A stretch of 64,000 bases of DNA from contig NZ_CP009110.1 of the NCBI RefSeq assembly GCF_000739085.1, positions 310,001 to 374,000 on the forward strand, in the 5' to 3' direction. Position 1 is the first letter of the stretch. Each line of letters opens with the position of its first letter. The DNA comes from Amycolatopsis methanolica 239. Its GTDB lineage: Bacteria; Actinomycetota; Actinomycetes; Mycobacteriales; Pseudonocardiaceae. Below, piece by piece: positions 27,830 through 35,403 of this stretch. The notes beneath the pieces are model-generated. The model saw only the letters and a list, made by a program, of their open reading frames with translations. It was not told the DNA's origin and ran no database searches. The position numbers and the translations under genes were made by a program.

Positions 27830-28555
27830 GTGTCAACTTCACGGACCGCCCTGACCCTCGCGGCCACGGTCGGACTCGCCCCGGTGCTGGTCGCCCAGGG
27901 CCTGCACGTGCACCGGACGACACCGCGGCTGCTGGGCGCGTCCGGGCCGCAGCGGGGCTCGGAGCCCGGGGCGGACCCGCTGCGGTTGCTGGTGATCGGC
28001 GAGTCCACTGTGGATGGCGTCGGCGCGGGGACGCACGAGGAGGCGCTGACCGGGCAGCTGGCCGCGGCGCTCGCCCGGCGGCTGGGGCGCGGGATCGACT
28101 GGCGCGTGGCCGGGCGGACGGGCGCCAACGCGCGCACCGTCCGGACGGAGCTGCTCGACGAGGCGTGCCGGGAGCGGGCGGACCTGGTCGCGGTGGCGCT
28201 CGGCGTCAACGACACGATCGAGATGCGCTCACCCACCCGCTACCGGCGCGACCTGCTGGAACTGGTGGTGACGGCGTGGCGGGCGCTCGGGCCGGTCCCG
28301 GTGCTGCTGGCCGGCGTCCCGCCGCTCGCCGCGTTCCCGTCGTTGCCGCAGCCGTTGCGCCTCGTGCTCGGCCTGCGGGGCGAGGCGCTGGACGCGGCGG
28401 CGGCGACGCTCGCGGAACTGCCGGGGGTCACCCACTGCCCGGTGCCGCGCGAGGTGGTCGACCCGGAGCTGTTCGCGGCGGACGGGTTCCACCCCGGACC
28501 GGCCGGCTACCGGCTGTGGGCGGACAAGCTCGCGGAGGCCGCCGCATTGGGCTGA
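27830..28555 (+). CDS. SGNH/GDSL-family hydrolase
   Basis: 241 aa. Block I GEST (catalytic Ser in LLVIGESTVDG), block III GVND, block V DGFHP with catalytic Asp and His: a complete SGNH esterase. An N-terminal hydrophobic stretch (ALTLAATVGLAPVLVAQG) may be a signal or anchor. GTG start 9 bp after the preceding broken gene. Confidence 0.85.
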   Translation: MSTSRTALTLAATVGLAPVLVAQGLHVHRTTPRLLGASGPQRGSEPGADPLRLLVIGESTVDGVGAGTHEEALTGQLAAALARRLGRGIDWRVAGRTGANARTVRTELLDEACRERADLVAVALGVNDTIEMRSPTRYRRDLLELVVTAWRALGPVPVLLAGVPPLAAFPSLPQPLRLVLGLRGEALDAAAATLAELPGVTHCPVPREVVDPELFAADGFHPGPAGYRLWADKLAEAAALG

Positions 28556-28590
28556 ACGGGTGAAACCGGCCGCCGCCGACCAGGCGCTTT

Positions 28591-28620
28591 GGAAAAACTT
28601 CTGTCGCTGTGTATCTGGCG
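28591..28620 (+). promoter_or_regulatory. Candidate ECF-sigma promoter of the papain-like protease gene
   Basis: GGAAAAAC (28591-28598), 12 bases, then GTATCTGGCG (28611-28620). The 13-mer TGTGTATCTGGCG (28608-28620) is identical to the one at 30780-30792 before the sigma gene, and an AAC lies at the same distance upstream in both. GGAA...AAC is the style of ECF -35 elements. This suggests the sigma factor encoded downstream drives both transcripts. Confidence 0.6.
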
Positions 28621-28676
28621 AGGGCCTCCCCGCGTCATAGGGGCGTTGGCTGGTTGCACACCGACTGGAGGAACGC

Positions 28677-29822
28677 ATGAGCTCTCCCCGGCCCTTCGCC
28701 GAGGAAATTCGCGCCGTGCGGGATTCCCTTGCCACGATGGGGGATCCGTGGCAGGCGGGGGAGACGGTGCTCAGCCGGCTGGCGGGCGAGTCGCGCAGGG
28801 TGCGACTGGGGGTGCCGGCCCCGAGCGCGGCCGAAGTGGAAGCCCGGGCCGAGTTGCCGGGGCGGATGCTCGAGGTCGCGCTCGGGGCTGCCGGCCAGCC
28901 CTGCACCGCGCTGCACGCGCCGGGCAGCACGCTGCCCGCCAAGTTCGACCTCCGTGACGTGTGCGGAAGCAGCTACGTCACGCCGGTGAAGGACCAGGGC
29001 GAGTCGGGGTCCTGCAGCGCGTTCGGCACCATCGCGGCGCTCGAGGGGACCGCCGCGTACACGCGCCGCAACACCGGCATGCGCCTCGACCTGTCAGAGG
29101 CGCACCTGTTCTTCGGGTTCGCGCCGGCACACCGCAAGCCCGGTGACACCGGGTCCTGGCCGGACGACCTGATGGGGGACTGCGCGGCCAAGGGCGTCAC
29201 CTTCGAGGACTACTGGCCCTACTCGGACGAGGGCACCGGCGCGTTGCACCCGAACTGGGTGAACCGCGTCGCGCGCGCGGAAGGCGTCGTCGACCTCACC
29301 CAGGACCCGGCCGCGATCAAGCACCACATCTACGGCTACGGCCCGGTCACCGCGTGCATGGTGATCTACGACGACTTCTTCCACTACACCGGCGGCATCT
29401 ACCGCGCCACCACGACGGAGAGCAACGGCGGGCACTGCGTCGCGCTCATCGGCTGGGACGACGAGCAGAACTGCTGGATCGCCAAGAACTCCTGGGGCAC
29501 CGACTGGGGCGAGGACGGGTTCTTCCGGATCGCCTACGGCGAGGCCTTCATCGAGGACTACCCGGAACCGCGGCCGACGACCCTCGGCTGCACCGGGGTC
29601 ACCCTGCGCGCGTGGCTACCGCCGCAGCGCGCGCTGCGCCTGTTCTCGGCCGGTGCCGGTGAATGGGTGTGCCTGGAGCAGCTGGGCTGGGTCCGGCTCG
29701 CTGGGGACGCCGCGGGCGTGAGCCGTCAGCTCGCGCTGCTCGCCGAGGCCCGGGCAGGCGGGCATCCCGTCAGCCCGTTCCTCGACCAGGGCGTGCTGAC
29801 CAAGGTTGCCACCACCTACTGA
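28677..29822 (+). CDS. Cytosolic papain-like (C1) cysteine protease with C-terminal partner domain
   Basis: 381 aa, no signal peptide. Residues 1-85 look like a pro-region. The papain fold starts at KFDLRD (89-94). Catalytic set: Gln107 and Cys113 in QGESGSCSAF, His253 in GGHCVAL, Asn271 in KNSWGTDWGEDGFFRI. The usual first disulphide Cys of QGxCGSCW is Ser110-region (ES) and Trp is Ser, consistent with an intracellular enzyme. Residues 316-381 form a separate domain (RLFS..W...LGW.RLA...LALLA) shared with the next gene's product. RBS GGAGG upstream. It heads a module with a chagasin-like inhibitor and an ECF sigma factor. Confidence 0.85.
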   Translation: MSSPRPFAEEIRAVRDSLATMGDPWQAGETVLSRLAGESRRVRLGVPAPSAAEVEARAELPGRMLEVALGAAGQPCTALHAPGSTLPAKFDLRDVCGSSYVTPVKDQGESGSCSAFGTIAALEGTAAYTRRNTGMRLDLSEAHLFFGFAPAHRKPGDTGSWPDDLMGDCAAKGVTFEDYWPYSDEGTGALHPNWVNRVARAEGVVDLTQDPAAIKHHIYGYGPVTACMVIYDDFFHYTGGIYRATTTESNGGHCVALIGWDDEQNCWIAKNSWGTDWGEDGFFRIAYGEAFIEDYPEPRPTTLGCTGVTLRAWLPPQRALRLFSAGAGEWVCLEQLGWVRLAGDAAGVSRQLALLAEARAGGHPVSPFLDQGVLTKVATTY

Positions 29823-29835
29823 TGGGGAGCGGAGC

Positions 29836-30357
29836 ATGACCACGAGCAAGAGCGAGACGCCGGACACCGGCGGGCAGGACGACCCGAACGCCGAACTCGC
29901 CGAACTGACCAGGGAGACGCCCGGCTCCGACATCCCGGCCGGCGTCTACGACCCGAACACCCCACCGCCGACGGGGGTTTACGACCCCAATACGCCGCCC
30001 ACTGGCGTGTACGACCCGAACACGCCGCCGCCGACGGGTGTCTACGACCCGAACACGCCGCCCCCGAGCGGTGTGTACGACCCGAACACCCCGCCGAACG
30101 GCAACGGCACGCCGGTCCAGCCGGCGCCGCGGGCGCAGGGCGTCTGGGTGCACGGCAGGCAGGTCGCGCGGCTGTGGTCGACGAGCGCCAATCCGGGCGT
30201 CTGGGTGGACATCGCGGGTCTGGGCTGGAAGCGGCTCGCCGCCACCGCGGACGGGCGCAGCTCCCTGACGACGCTGGCACTGCTGGCCCGCAACCACGGG
30301 CTGCCGGTGTCCTTCCACGAGAACGCCGCCGGGCAGATCGACCAGATCCTGGTCTGA
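29836..30357 (+). CDS. GVYDPNT-repeat protein sharing the protease's C-terminal domain
   Basis: 173 aa, no signal peptide. Residues 1-35 are acidic and disordered; 36-88 hold five copies of GVYDPNTPP with 10-11 residue period; 102-173 match the C-terminal domain of the preceding protease (VARLWS...VWVDIAGLGWKRLA...LTTLALLARNHGLPVS). The shared domain suggests that the two proteins bind the same partner or each other; the repeats could be substrate sites or spacers. Not recognised as a named family. It starts 13 bp after the protease gene. Confidence 0.75.
   Translation: MTTSKSETPDTGGQDDPNAELAELTRETPGSDIPAGVYDPNTPPPTGVYDPNTPPTGVYDPNTPPPTGVYDPNTPPPSGVYDPNTPPNGNGTPVQPAPRAQGVWVHGRQVARLWSTSANPGVWVDIAGLGWKRLAATADGRSSLTTLALLARNHGLPVSFHENAAGQIDQILV
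29941..30099 (+). repeat. Five in-frame coding repeats (GVYDPNTPP)
   Basis: Units start at residues 36, 47, 57, 68 and 79 of the host protein. The nine-residue core is identical in all five, while Gly, Val, Asn, Thr and Pro codons differ between copies (for example GGC GTC, GGG GTT, GGT GTG). Synonymous divergence with constant protein sequence points to selection on the peptide rather than recent DNA duplication. Confidence 0.9.
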
Positions 30358-30428
30358 CGGCGGCACGCAGACCGGCGGTGGCCGGCAGCCGAGGGGGCCG
30401 CCGGCCACCGCCACCCTGGGAGCGTCCA

Positions 30429-30776
30429 GTGGCACAGATCCGGCTCGCGCAGGCGGATTCGGGGGAGACGGCGCGGCTCCACGTGGGGGACACGGTGGAG
30501 CTGCGCCTTCCGGAGGTCCGCGCGTCGGGTTACCGGTGGCGCTGGCGGTTGCCGGAGGCGGTCCGTGTGGTGGCGGACGAGCACGCCCGGTCCAGGGGGG
30601 TGGCCCACGGGGAGGGGCCACCGGGCGAGGGGGGTGTGCGCCGGCTGGCGCTCGACGTCGTCGAGCCCGGCCGGCACCTGCTCCGGGCGGAGCTGGCGCG
30701 GCCGTGGGAGGCGGAGCCGCGTCGCTCCGTCACGTTCGTGCTCTCCGTCACCGACGTGACTGCTCCGAACGAGTGA
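30429..30776 (+). CDS. Chagasin-like cysteine protease inhibitor (family I42)
   Basis: 115 aa from GTG 30429, no signal peptide. The three inhibitory loops of chagasin are recognisable: an L4-type SGYRWRW (33-39, for NPTTGF/Y), an L2-type GEGG (66-69) and an L6-type RPWE (91-94). Known I42 proteins plug the active-site cleft of papain-like enzymes. Its gene lies 650 bp after a papain-like protease gene, so that protease is the obvious target, keeping it silent in the cytosol. The upstream 71 bp gap and GTG start leave the exact start slightly uncertain. Confidence 0.8.
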   Translation: MAQIRLAQADSGETARLHVGDTVELRLPEVRASGYRWRWRLPEAVRVVADEHARSRGVAHGEGPPGEGGVRRLALDVVEPGRHLLRAELARPWEAEPRRSVTFVLSVTDVTAPNE

Positions 30777-30792
30777 TGTTGTGTATCTGGCG
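30765..30792 (+). promoter_or_regulatory. Candidate autoregulated ECF-sigma promoter
   Basis: CCGAAC (30765-30770), 12 bases, then GTATCTGGCG (30783-30792). TGTGTATCTGGCG is identical to 28608-28620 upstream of the protease gene. Initiation would be near 30795, which supports the GTG at 30865 as the sigma start and rules out the longer open frame from 30781. The element overlaps the end of the inhibitor gene. Confidence 0.6.
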
Positions 30793-30864
30793 TTCGCCTT
30801 CGTGCTCTGCACGGTGACGGAGCCGGAGATACTGCCTAGCGCTACCCGAGGAGAACCACGCGAA

Positions 30865-31485
30865 GTGGGGGCGAACGCGGTGACGGAAGCGAGGACCGCC
30901 GAGGCGGATCCGTCCTGGGAGGGACTCCGCGGACCGGAGCTGTTCGAGGCGTGCCTGGCTGCGGCGCGGGCGGGGGACAAACGCGCGCTGAACCGGCTGG
31001 TCGCCGAGCTGACCCCGCTGGTGTGGAACGTGGCGCGCGGCCAGGGGCTGGACAGCCACTCGGCCGAGGACGTGGTGCAGACCGTGTGGCTGGCGCTGGT
31101 CAGCCACCTCGACCGGCTGCGCGAGCCGAAGGCGCTGGCCGGCTGGCTGGTCGTCACCGCCCGGCACGAATCGCAGCGCGTGCGCGGGCGGAAACCGCCG
31201 CCGGTGCCGTTGACCGACGAACTGGCCGAGACCGTGGCGAGCACCGAGCCCGCGCCCGAGGCCGAGGTGCTGCGCACCGAGCGCGACCAGCGGCTCTGGC
31301 GCGCCTTCCGCAGGCTTCCGCAGCGGTGCCAGGAACTGCTGCGGCTCACCGTGCTTGCCGGTCGCGCCGAGTACCGGCTCGTCGCCGAAGCGCTGCAGAT
31401 GCCGCGCGGCAGCATCGGACCGAACCGCGGCCGCTGCCTGAAGACGATGCGCGAACTGCTGGACATCGAAGGGGGCAGCGCATGA
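30865..31485 (+). CDS. ECF-type RNA polymerase sigma factor
   Basis: 206 aa from GTG 30865, which has GAGGAGA 10 bases upstream; GTG 30880 is an alternative. Region 2 spans LFEACLAAARAGDKRALNRL to AEDVVQTVWLALVSHL and DRLREPKALAGWLVVTARHE. Region 4 is FRRLPQRCQELLRLTVLAG to MPRGSIGPNRGRCL. It overlaps the next gene by 4 bp. With the CHAT gene two genes on, it matches a known actinobacterial sigma-CHAT operon layout. No classical membrane anti-sigma is encoded nearby; the next gene product may fill that role. Confidence 0.88.
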   Translation: MGANAVTEARTAEADPSWEGLRGPELFEACLAAARAGDKRALNRLVAELTPLVWNVARGQGLDSHSAEDVVQTVWLALVSHLDRLREPKALAGWLVVTARHESQRVRGRKPPPVPLTDELAETVASTEPAPEAEVLRTERDQRLWRAFRRLPQRCQELLRLTVLAGRAEYRLVAEALQMPRGSIGPNRGRCLKTMRELLDIEGGSA

Positions 31486-31964
31486 ACGACAATCTGCCAG
31501 GGGGTGGGGCGTACCCCGGCGACGAAGCCCTGCTGGCCGATCTGGGCCGGGTGCTGGCCGCCGTCGACCCGCCCCCGGACGGCCTGGTCGAGCGCGTGCA
31601 GTTCGCCCTCGAGCTGGAGAACCTCGACTTCGAGATCGCCCAGTGGGAGCGGGCCGACCCGGCGCTGGCCGGCGTCCGTAGCATCACCGACGAGGGCACG
31701 ATCACGTTCACGGTCAGCGATCTCACCGTGATGATCAACCTGACCAGGGTCGGGCACTGCCACCGCATCGACGGCTGGCTGGTGCCCGCCGCCGCGCACG
31801 GGGTCGAGGTGCGGGTGGCCGAACACGGCTCGTCGTCGACGGTGGCCGACGAGGGCGGCCGGTTCGTGCTCGACGACGTGCCGCGCGGGACCACGCAGAT
31901 CGTGATCTCGGTCGGCGGGGCCAGCAGCCGCCGCACCGTCGTCACGCCCGCGGTCGTCCTCTGA
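31482..31964 (+). CDS. Small adaptor-like protein with carboxypeptidase-regulatory-like beta domain
   Basis: 160 aa, soluble. Residues about 10-60 are helical and acidic (LVERVQFALELENLDFEIAQWE). The rest is beta-rich and ends in a CarboxypepD_reg-like Ig fold (HGVEVRVAEHG, GGRFVLDDVPRGTTQIVIS). It is coupled by 4-bp overlap to the ECF sigma gene and followed by the CHAT protease, so it may act as anti-sigma or as a link between protease and sigma. That role is inferred only from position. Confidence 0.65.
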   Translation: MNDNLPGGGAYPGDEALLADLGRVLAAVDPPPDGLVERVQFALELENLDFEIAQWERADPALAGVRSITDEGTITFTVSDLTVMINLTRVGHCHRIDGWLVPAAAHGVEVRVAEHGSSSTVADEGGRFVLDDVPRGTTQIVISVGGASSRRTVVTPAVVL

Positions 31965-32007
31965 CCGGTTGCTCACCCCCGCCCCCGCATGTGCTCAGAT
32001 AGATCAC

Positions 32008-34590
32008 GTGTCAGCTCAGCGTGAGTCCCGGCGTGCGCTGGGCCGGGCATCGGAGCTGCGTGGGCGGGCCGCGGACGCAGCGGGCAACTTCCGCAACGTG
32101 GAGGCGGTGCGGTTGTTCAACCGCGCGTTGCGGGTGCTCGCGGACGGGCCGGACGACGTCGAGTGGATCACCCTGCGGGCACGGGTCCTGCTCGGCCTCG
32201 CGATGTCGGAGGCCGAGACCGGGTCGGCGGCAGCGGGCCTGCGCCACCTCGACGACGCCCTGCGGCTGACCGGGCGGCTGCCGCCCGGGCCGCCCCAGCG
32301 GGTCCTGCGGGCGCTGGTCGGCGCCCAGCGCGCGCTGGTGCTCGGCCGGATCGGCCGGCTGACCGAAGCGCTGGCGCTGTTCGACGAGATCCTGCCGGTG
32401 CTGGAAAACGAGGCCGACGACAACGCGCTGTCGCTGACCCGCAACCTGATGAACCGCGCCAACATCAACGTCGAGCTGCAGCGGCCCGCGGCGGCGCTGG
32501 CGGACCTGCGGCGCTGCCTGGAACTGGCCACCGAGCACGGGCTGACCCGGCTGGAGGGCAAGGTCCGGCACCTGCTGGGCGAGCAGGGGCAGCTCCTCGG
32601 CGACATCCCCGGCGCGTTGCGGCACTACGAGCAGGCCGCACGGATCTACGAGGACGCGGCTCCCGGCTGGCTCGCCCGGCTACGCGTCGACCAGGCCAGG
32701 GCGCTGCTCGTCGCCGGTCTCGCCGAGGATGCGGCGCGGCACCTCGACGAGGTCCTGCCCGAGCTGTATTCGAGCCGCAACGTGCAGGACATCGCCGAGG
32801 CCGAAGTCGCCCGCGCCGCGGCCGCGATCCTCGACAACGACCACGGCCGGGCCCGCGAGCTGGCCGAGCTGGCCCGGCGCCGGTTCCTCCGGCGCGGCAA
32901 CGAACGCTGGGCCGCGGTCGCTGCGCTGACCCGGCTGCGCGCCGACGCCACCGAGGTCCTCGGCGGCACGCGACGGCCGCCGGCGCGGCTCGTCACGGGT
33001 CTCACCGGGCACGCCGACCGCCTCGCCGAACTGGGGCTGCGCGACGAAGCGGCGGTCGCCCGGCTGCTCGCGGTGCGGCTGCTGCTGCGCCGTGGGGACG
33101 TCGGTGCCGCCGAGGAGCTGCTCGCACGGGTGCCGCGGCCACGTCACACCACGCCGATCGACCACGTCATGCTGCTGCGGCTGTGCCGGGCCGAACTCGC
33201 TGTGGCGACCGGCCGTCCGCGTGCGGCGCTGGCGCAGGCGCGCACCGGCTTCGCCGAGCTGAGCCGGGTGCGCGACCGGATGGGCGGGCTGGACCTGGTG
33301 TGCGGGACCGCGGTGCACGGCCAGGAGCTGGGCCGTCTCGCGGTCGGGTTGGTGCTCGGCACGACCCGCGGTCACGCCGGCGCGCGCAGGCTGTTCGCGT
33401 GGCAGGAGCGGACGCGTGCGCAGGTCTACCGCTACGAGCCGCTGCCCGCCATCGACGATCCGGTGCTGGCCCGGCTCATCACCGAGATGCGGCAGGTGCA
33501 GCGGCTCGCGCAGCAGAACCGGCTCGACGGCAGGCCGGTGGCGGCGCTGGAGCAGCGCTACGCCCGGCTGCAGCGGGAGGCGGGCCGCCTCGGCTGGTAC
33601 ACCAGCCCGTGGGGCAGGCCGCGCCCGGTCAGCTCACCCGAGGAGGTGGCCGCCGAGCTGGGCGAGCGCGTGCTGGTCAGCCTGATCGGCCAGGACGGCG
33701 AGCTGTCCGCGGTGGTCGTGCGGGACGGCCGGTTCCGGCTGGTGCGGCTGGGCGGGCTGGACGAGGTCGTGGAGATCACCAAGCAGCTGCACGCCGACTT
33801 GAACGCGCTGGCTCCGGACCACCTGCCGCCGCCCCTGGTCTCGGCCGTCACGGCGTCCGCGGAGAAGCGCGCCCGCCTGCTCGACGAGCGGGTCGTGCGG
33901 CCGCTCGCGGACGCGATCGGCGACCGCGAGCTGGTGATCGTGCCGACCGGGCCGCTGTACGCGCTGCCGTGGCCCGCCCTGCCGTCGTTGCGCGGCCGTC
34001 CGCTGTCGATCGCGCCGTCGGCGACCGCGTGGGTGACCGCGATGCGCCGCGAGCTGATCGACCCGGTCGTGCTGGTCGGCGGGCCGGACGTGCCCGGCGC
34101 GATCGGCGAGGTGCGGCAGCTGCGCGCGGTCTACCCGTCGGCGACGCTGGTCGACGGCCCGGCGGCGACCAGTTCCGCGGTGCTGGAAGCGCTCGACGGG
34201 TCCGGCCTGGCGCACCTGGTCGCACATGGCGCGCACGAACCGGCGAACGCCTTGTTCTCGCGGCTGGAACTGGTCGACGGGCCGCTGTTCGCACACGAGA
34301 CCGCGCGGCTGCGGCGCCCGCCGGACCGGGTGGTGCTGGCCGCGTGCGAGCTGGCGATGAGCCACATCAGGCCTGGTGAGGAGGCGCTGGGGTTCGCCGG
34401 CGCGCTGCTGGCGAGCGGGTCCCGCACGATCGTCGGGGCGATCGCGCGGGTCGGCGACCGCGCGGCGGCGGAGGCGATGACCGACCTGCACCAGCGGCTC
34501 GCGTCGGGGATCTCCCCGGCGCTGGCCCTGGCGCACGCGACCGCCGCCGATCCGCTGCGCCGCCCGTTCCTCTGCCTCGGCGCCGGTTAG
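32008..34590 (+). CDS. TPR-CHAT caspase-like protease
   Basis: 860 aa from GTG 32008. Residues about 1-420 are helical hairpins of TPR type (AVRLFNRALRVLADG, ALRHYEQAARIYED). A linker helix (RLITEMRQVQRLAQQNR) precedes the CHAT domain from about 540. The catalytic dyad is His740 in HLVAHGAH and Cys780 in VVLAACELA, with the conserved GEEALGFAGALLASGSRTIV after it. CHAT proteases are caspase relatives usually switched on by a sensor. It closes the sigma-adaptor-CHAT operon. The start is uncertain by a few codons because no strong RBS is visible. Confidence 0.87.
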   Translation: MSAQRESRRALGRASELRGRAADAAGNFRNVEAVRLFNRALRVLADGPDDVEWITLRARVLLGLAMSEAETGSAAAGLRHLDDALRLTGRLPPGPPQRVLRALVGAQRALVLGRIGRLTEALALFDEILPVLENEADDNALSLTRNLMNRANINVELQRPAAALADLRRCLELATEHGLTRLEGKVRHLLGEQGQLLGDIPGALRHYEQAARIYEDAAPGWLARLRVDQARALLVAGLAEDAARHLDEVLPELYSSRNVQDIAEAEVARAAAAILDNDHGRARELAELARRRFLRRGNERWAAVAALTRLRADATEVLGGTRRPPARLVTGLTGHADRLAELGLRDEAAVARLLAVRLLLRRGDVGAAEELLARVPRPRHTTPIDHVMLLRLCRAELAVATGRPRAALAQARTGFAELSRVRDRMGGLDLVCGTAVHGQELGRLAVGLVLGTTRGHAGARRLFAWQERTRAQVYRYEPLPAIDDPVLARLITEMRQVQRLAQQNRLDGRPVAALEQRYARLQREAGRLGWYTSPWGRPRPVSSPEEVAAELGERVLVSLIGQDGELSAVVVRDGRFRLVRLGGLDEVVEITKQLHADLNALAPDHLPPPLVSAVTASAEKRARLLDERVVRPLADAIGDRELVIVPTGPLYALPWPALPSLRGRPLSIAPSATAWVTAMRRELIDPVVLVGGPDVPGAIGEVRQLRAVYPSATLVDGPAATSSAVLEALDGSGLAHLVAHGAHEPANALFSRLELVDGPLFAHETARLRRPPDRVVLAACELAMSHIRPGEEALGFAGALLASGSRTIVGAIARVGDRAAAEAMTDLHQRLASGISPALALAHATAADPLRRPFLCLGAG

Positions 34591-35027
34591 CGCTCGGCGG
34601 CCTTGACCAGCTTCGCGGACAGGAACTTGATCGCCCCCGCGAGCGCGGCGCGCACGACCGGCCCGGTGCCGGGGATCTTCTCCTGGAACGAGCCGCGCCA
34701 GGTCAGCCGCGTGCCGGTGCCGTCCGGTTCGAAGGTCACCTCGCCGCGGTAACCGCGCACCGGCGCGGGCTCGGCGAAGGTGTAGACGTGGCGGCGGTCC
34801 TGCTCGTACTCGAGCGTCTCCTCGCGCATGAGCAGCGGCCACGCACCGACGGCCCGGATCGCGCCCACCCCGCCTGCCGGATCGGCCCACCGGTCCCAGC
34901 GGGACACGACGATGAGCGGTTTCGCCCAGTCGGACCAGCGGGCGCCGTCGGTCTCCAGCCGGAACAGGGTCGCGGGCGGGGCGCTGCTGGTGCGGGTGAC
35001 CTCGAAGGAGAACGTCCTGGCGGGCAT
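34587..35027 (-). CDS. SRPBCC protein, Rv0910-toxin-like
   Basis: 146 aa from ATG 35027 (AAAGGTC upstream). SRPBCC fold: TFSFEVTRTSSAPPATLFRL, RGYRGEVTFEPDGTGTRLTW, and a C-terminal helix AAIKFLSAKLVKAAE. Size and fold match mycobacterial Rv0910, described as the toxin of a pair with Rv0909. The divergent gene 91 bp away encodes an Rv0909/MT0933-like antitoxin. Here the pair is divergent rather than in one operon. A plain polyketide-cyclase-like lipid-binding protein is the alternative. Confidence 0.65.
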   Translation of the reverse strand: MPARTFSFEVTRTSSAPPATLFRLETDGARWSDWAKPLIVVSRWDRWADPAGGVGAIRAVGAWPLLMREETLEYEQDRRHVYTFAEPAPVRGYRGEVTFEPDGTGTRLTWRGSFQEKIPGTGPVVRAALAGAIKFLSAKLVKAAER

Positions 35028-35118
35028 CGGTGACCTTTCCGCTCGGGTAGGGGTTACCGAGCAGTAAACCACGGGCTTACCGGATGCGGGGGGCCTGACC
35101 TTGGGGTTTCATGGGTTC

Positions 35119-35400
35119 ATGGGCATCGACTTCAACGAGATCAAGAAAAAGGCGCAAGAGGCGCTCGGCCACAACGCCGGCAAGATCGAACACGGCCTGG
35201 ACAAGGCGAGCGGGTTCGCCAAGTCGAAGTTCGGCCAGCACTCCAGCAAGATCGACAACGTCACGTCGAAGGCGAAGGACTTCCTGCACAAGCAGACCGG
35301 CGGCGGGCACGGCGAACCCGGCCCGCAGGGCGGCCCCGGACCGGCCGGACCCCAGACCGGACCCCAGAGTGGCCCGACCGGGCCGACCAGCCAGCCGTAA
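35119..35400 (+). CDS. MT0933/Rv0909-like antitoxin-family protein
   Basis: 93 aa from ATG 35119. The first 60 residues (IKKKAQEALGHNAGKIEHGL, then DKASGFAKSKFGQHSSKID) have the Lys/Asp/Gly helical pattern of MT0933-like antitoxins. The last 30 residues are a Gly/Pro/Gln-rich flexible tail. RBS is weak. The divergent SRPBCC gene is the candidate partner. Confidence 0.65.
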   Translation: MGIDFNEIKKKAQEALGHNAGKIEHGLDKASGFAKSKFGQHSSKIDNVTSKAKDFLHKQTGGGHGEPGPQGGPGPAGPQTGPQSGPTGPTSQP

Positions 35401-35403
35401 CCG

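Noticed and set aside
29941-30099. Repeat array as CRISPR or other DNA repeat
   Set aside because: The period is 30-33 bp and fully coding; units differ at synonymous sites and there are no unique spacers.
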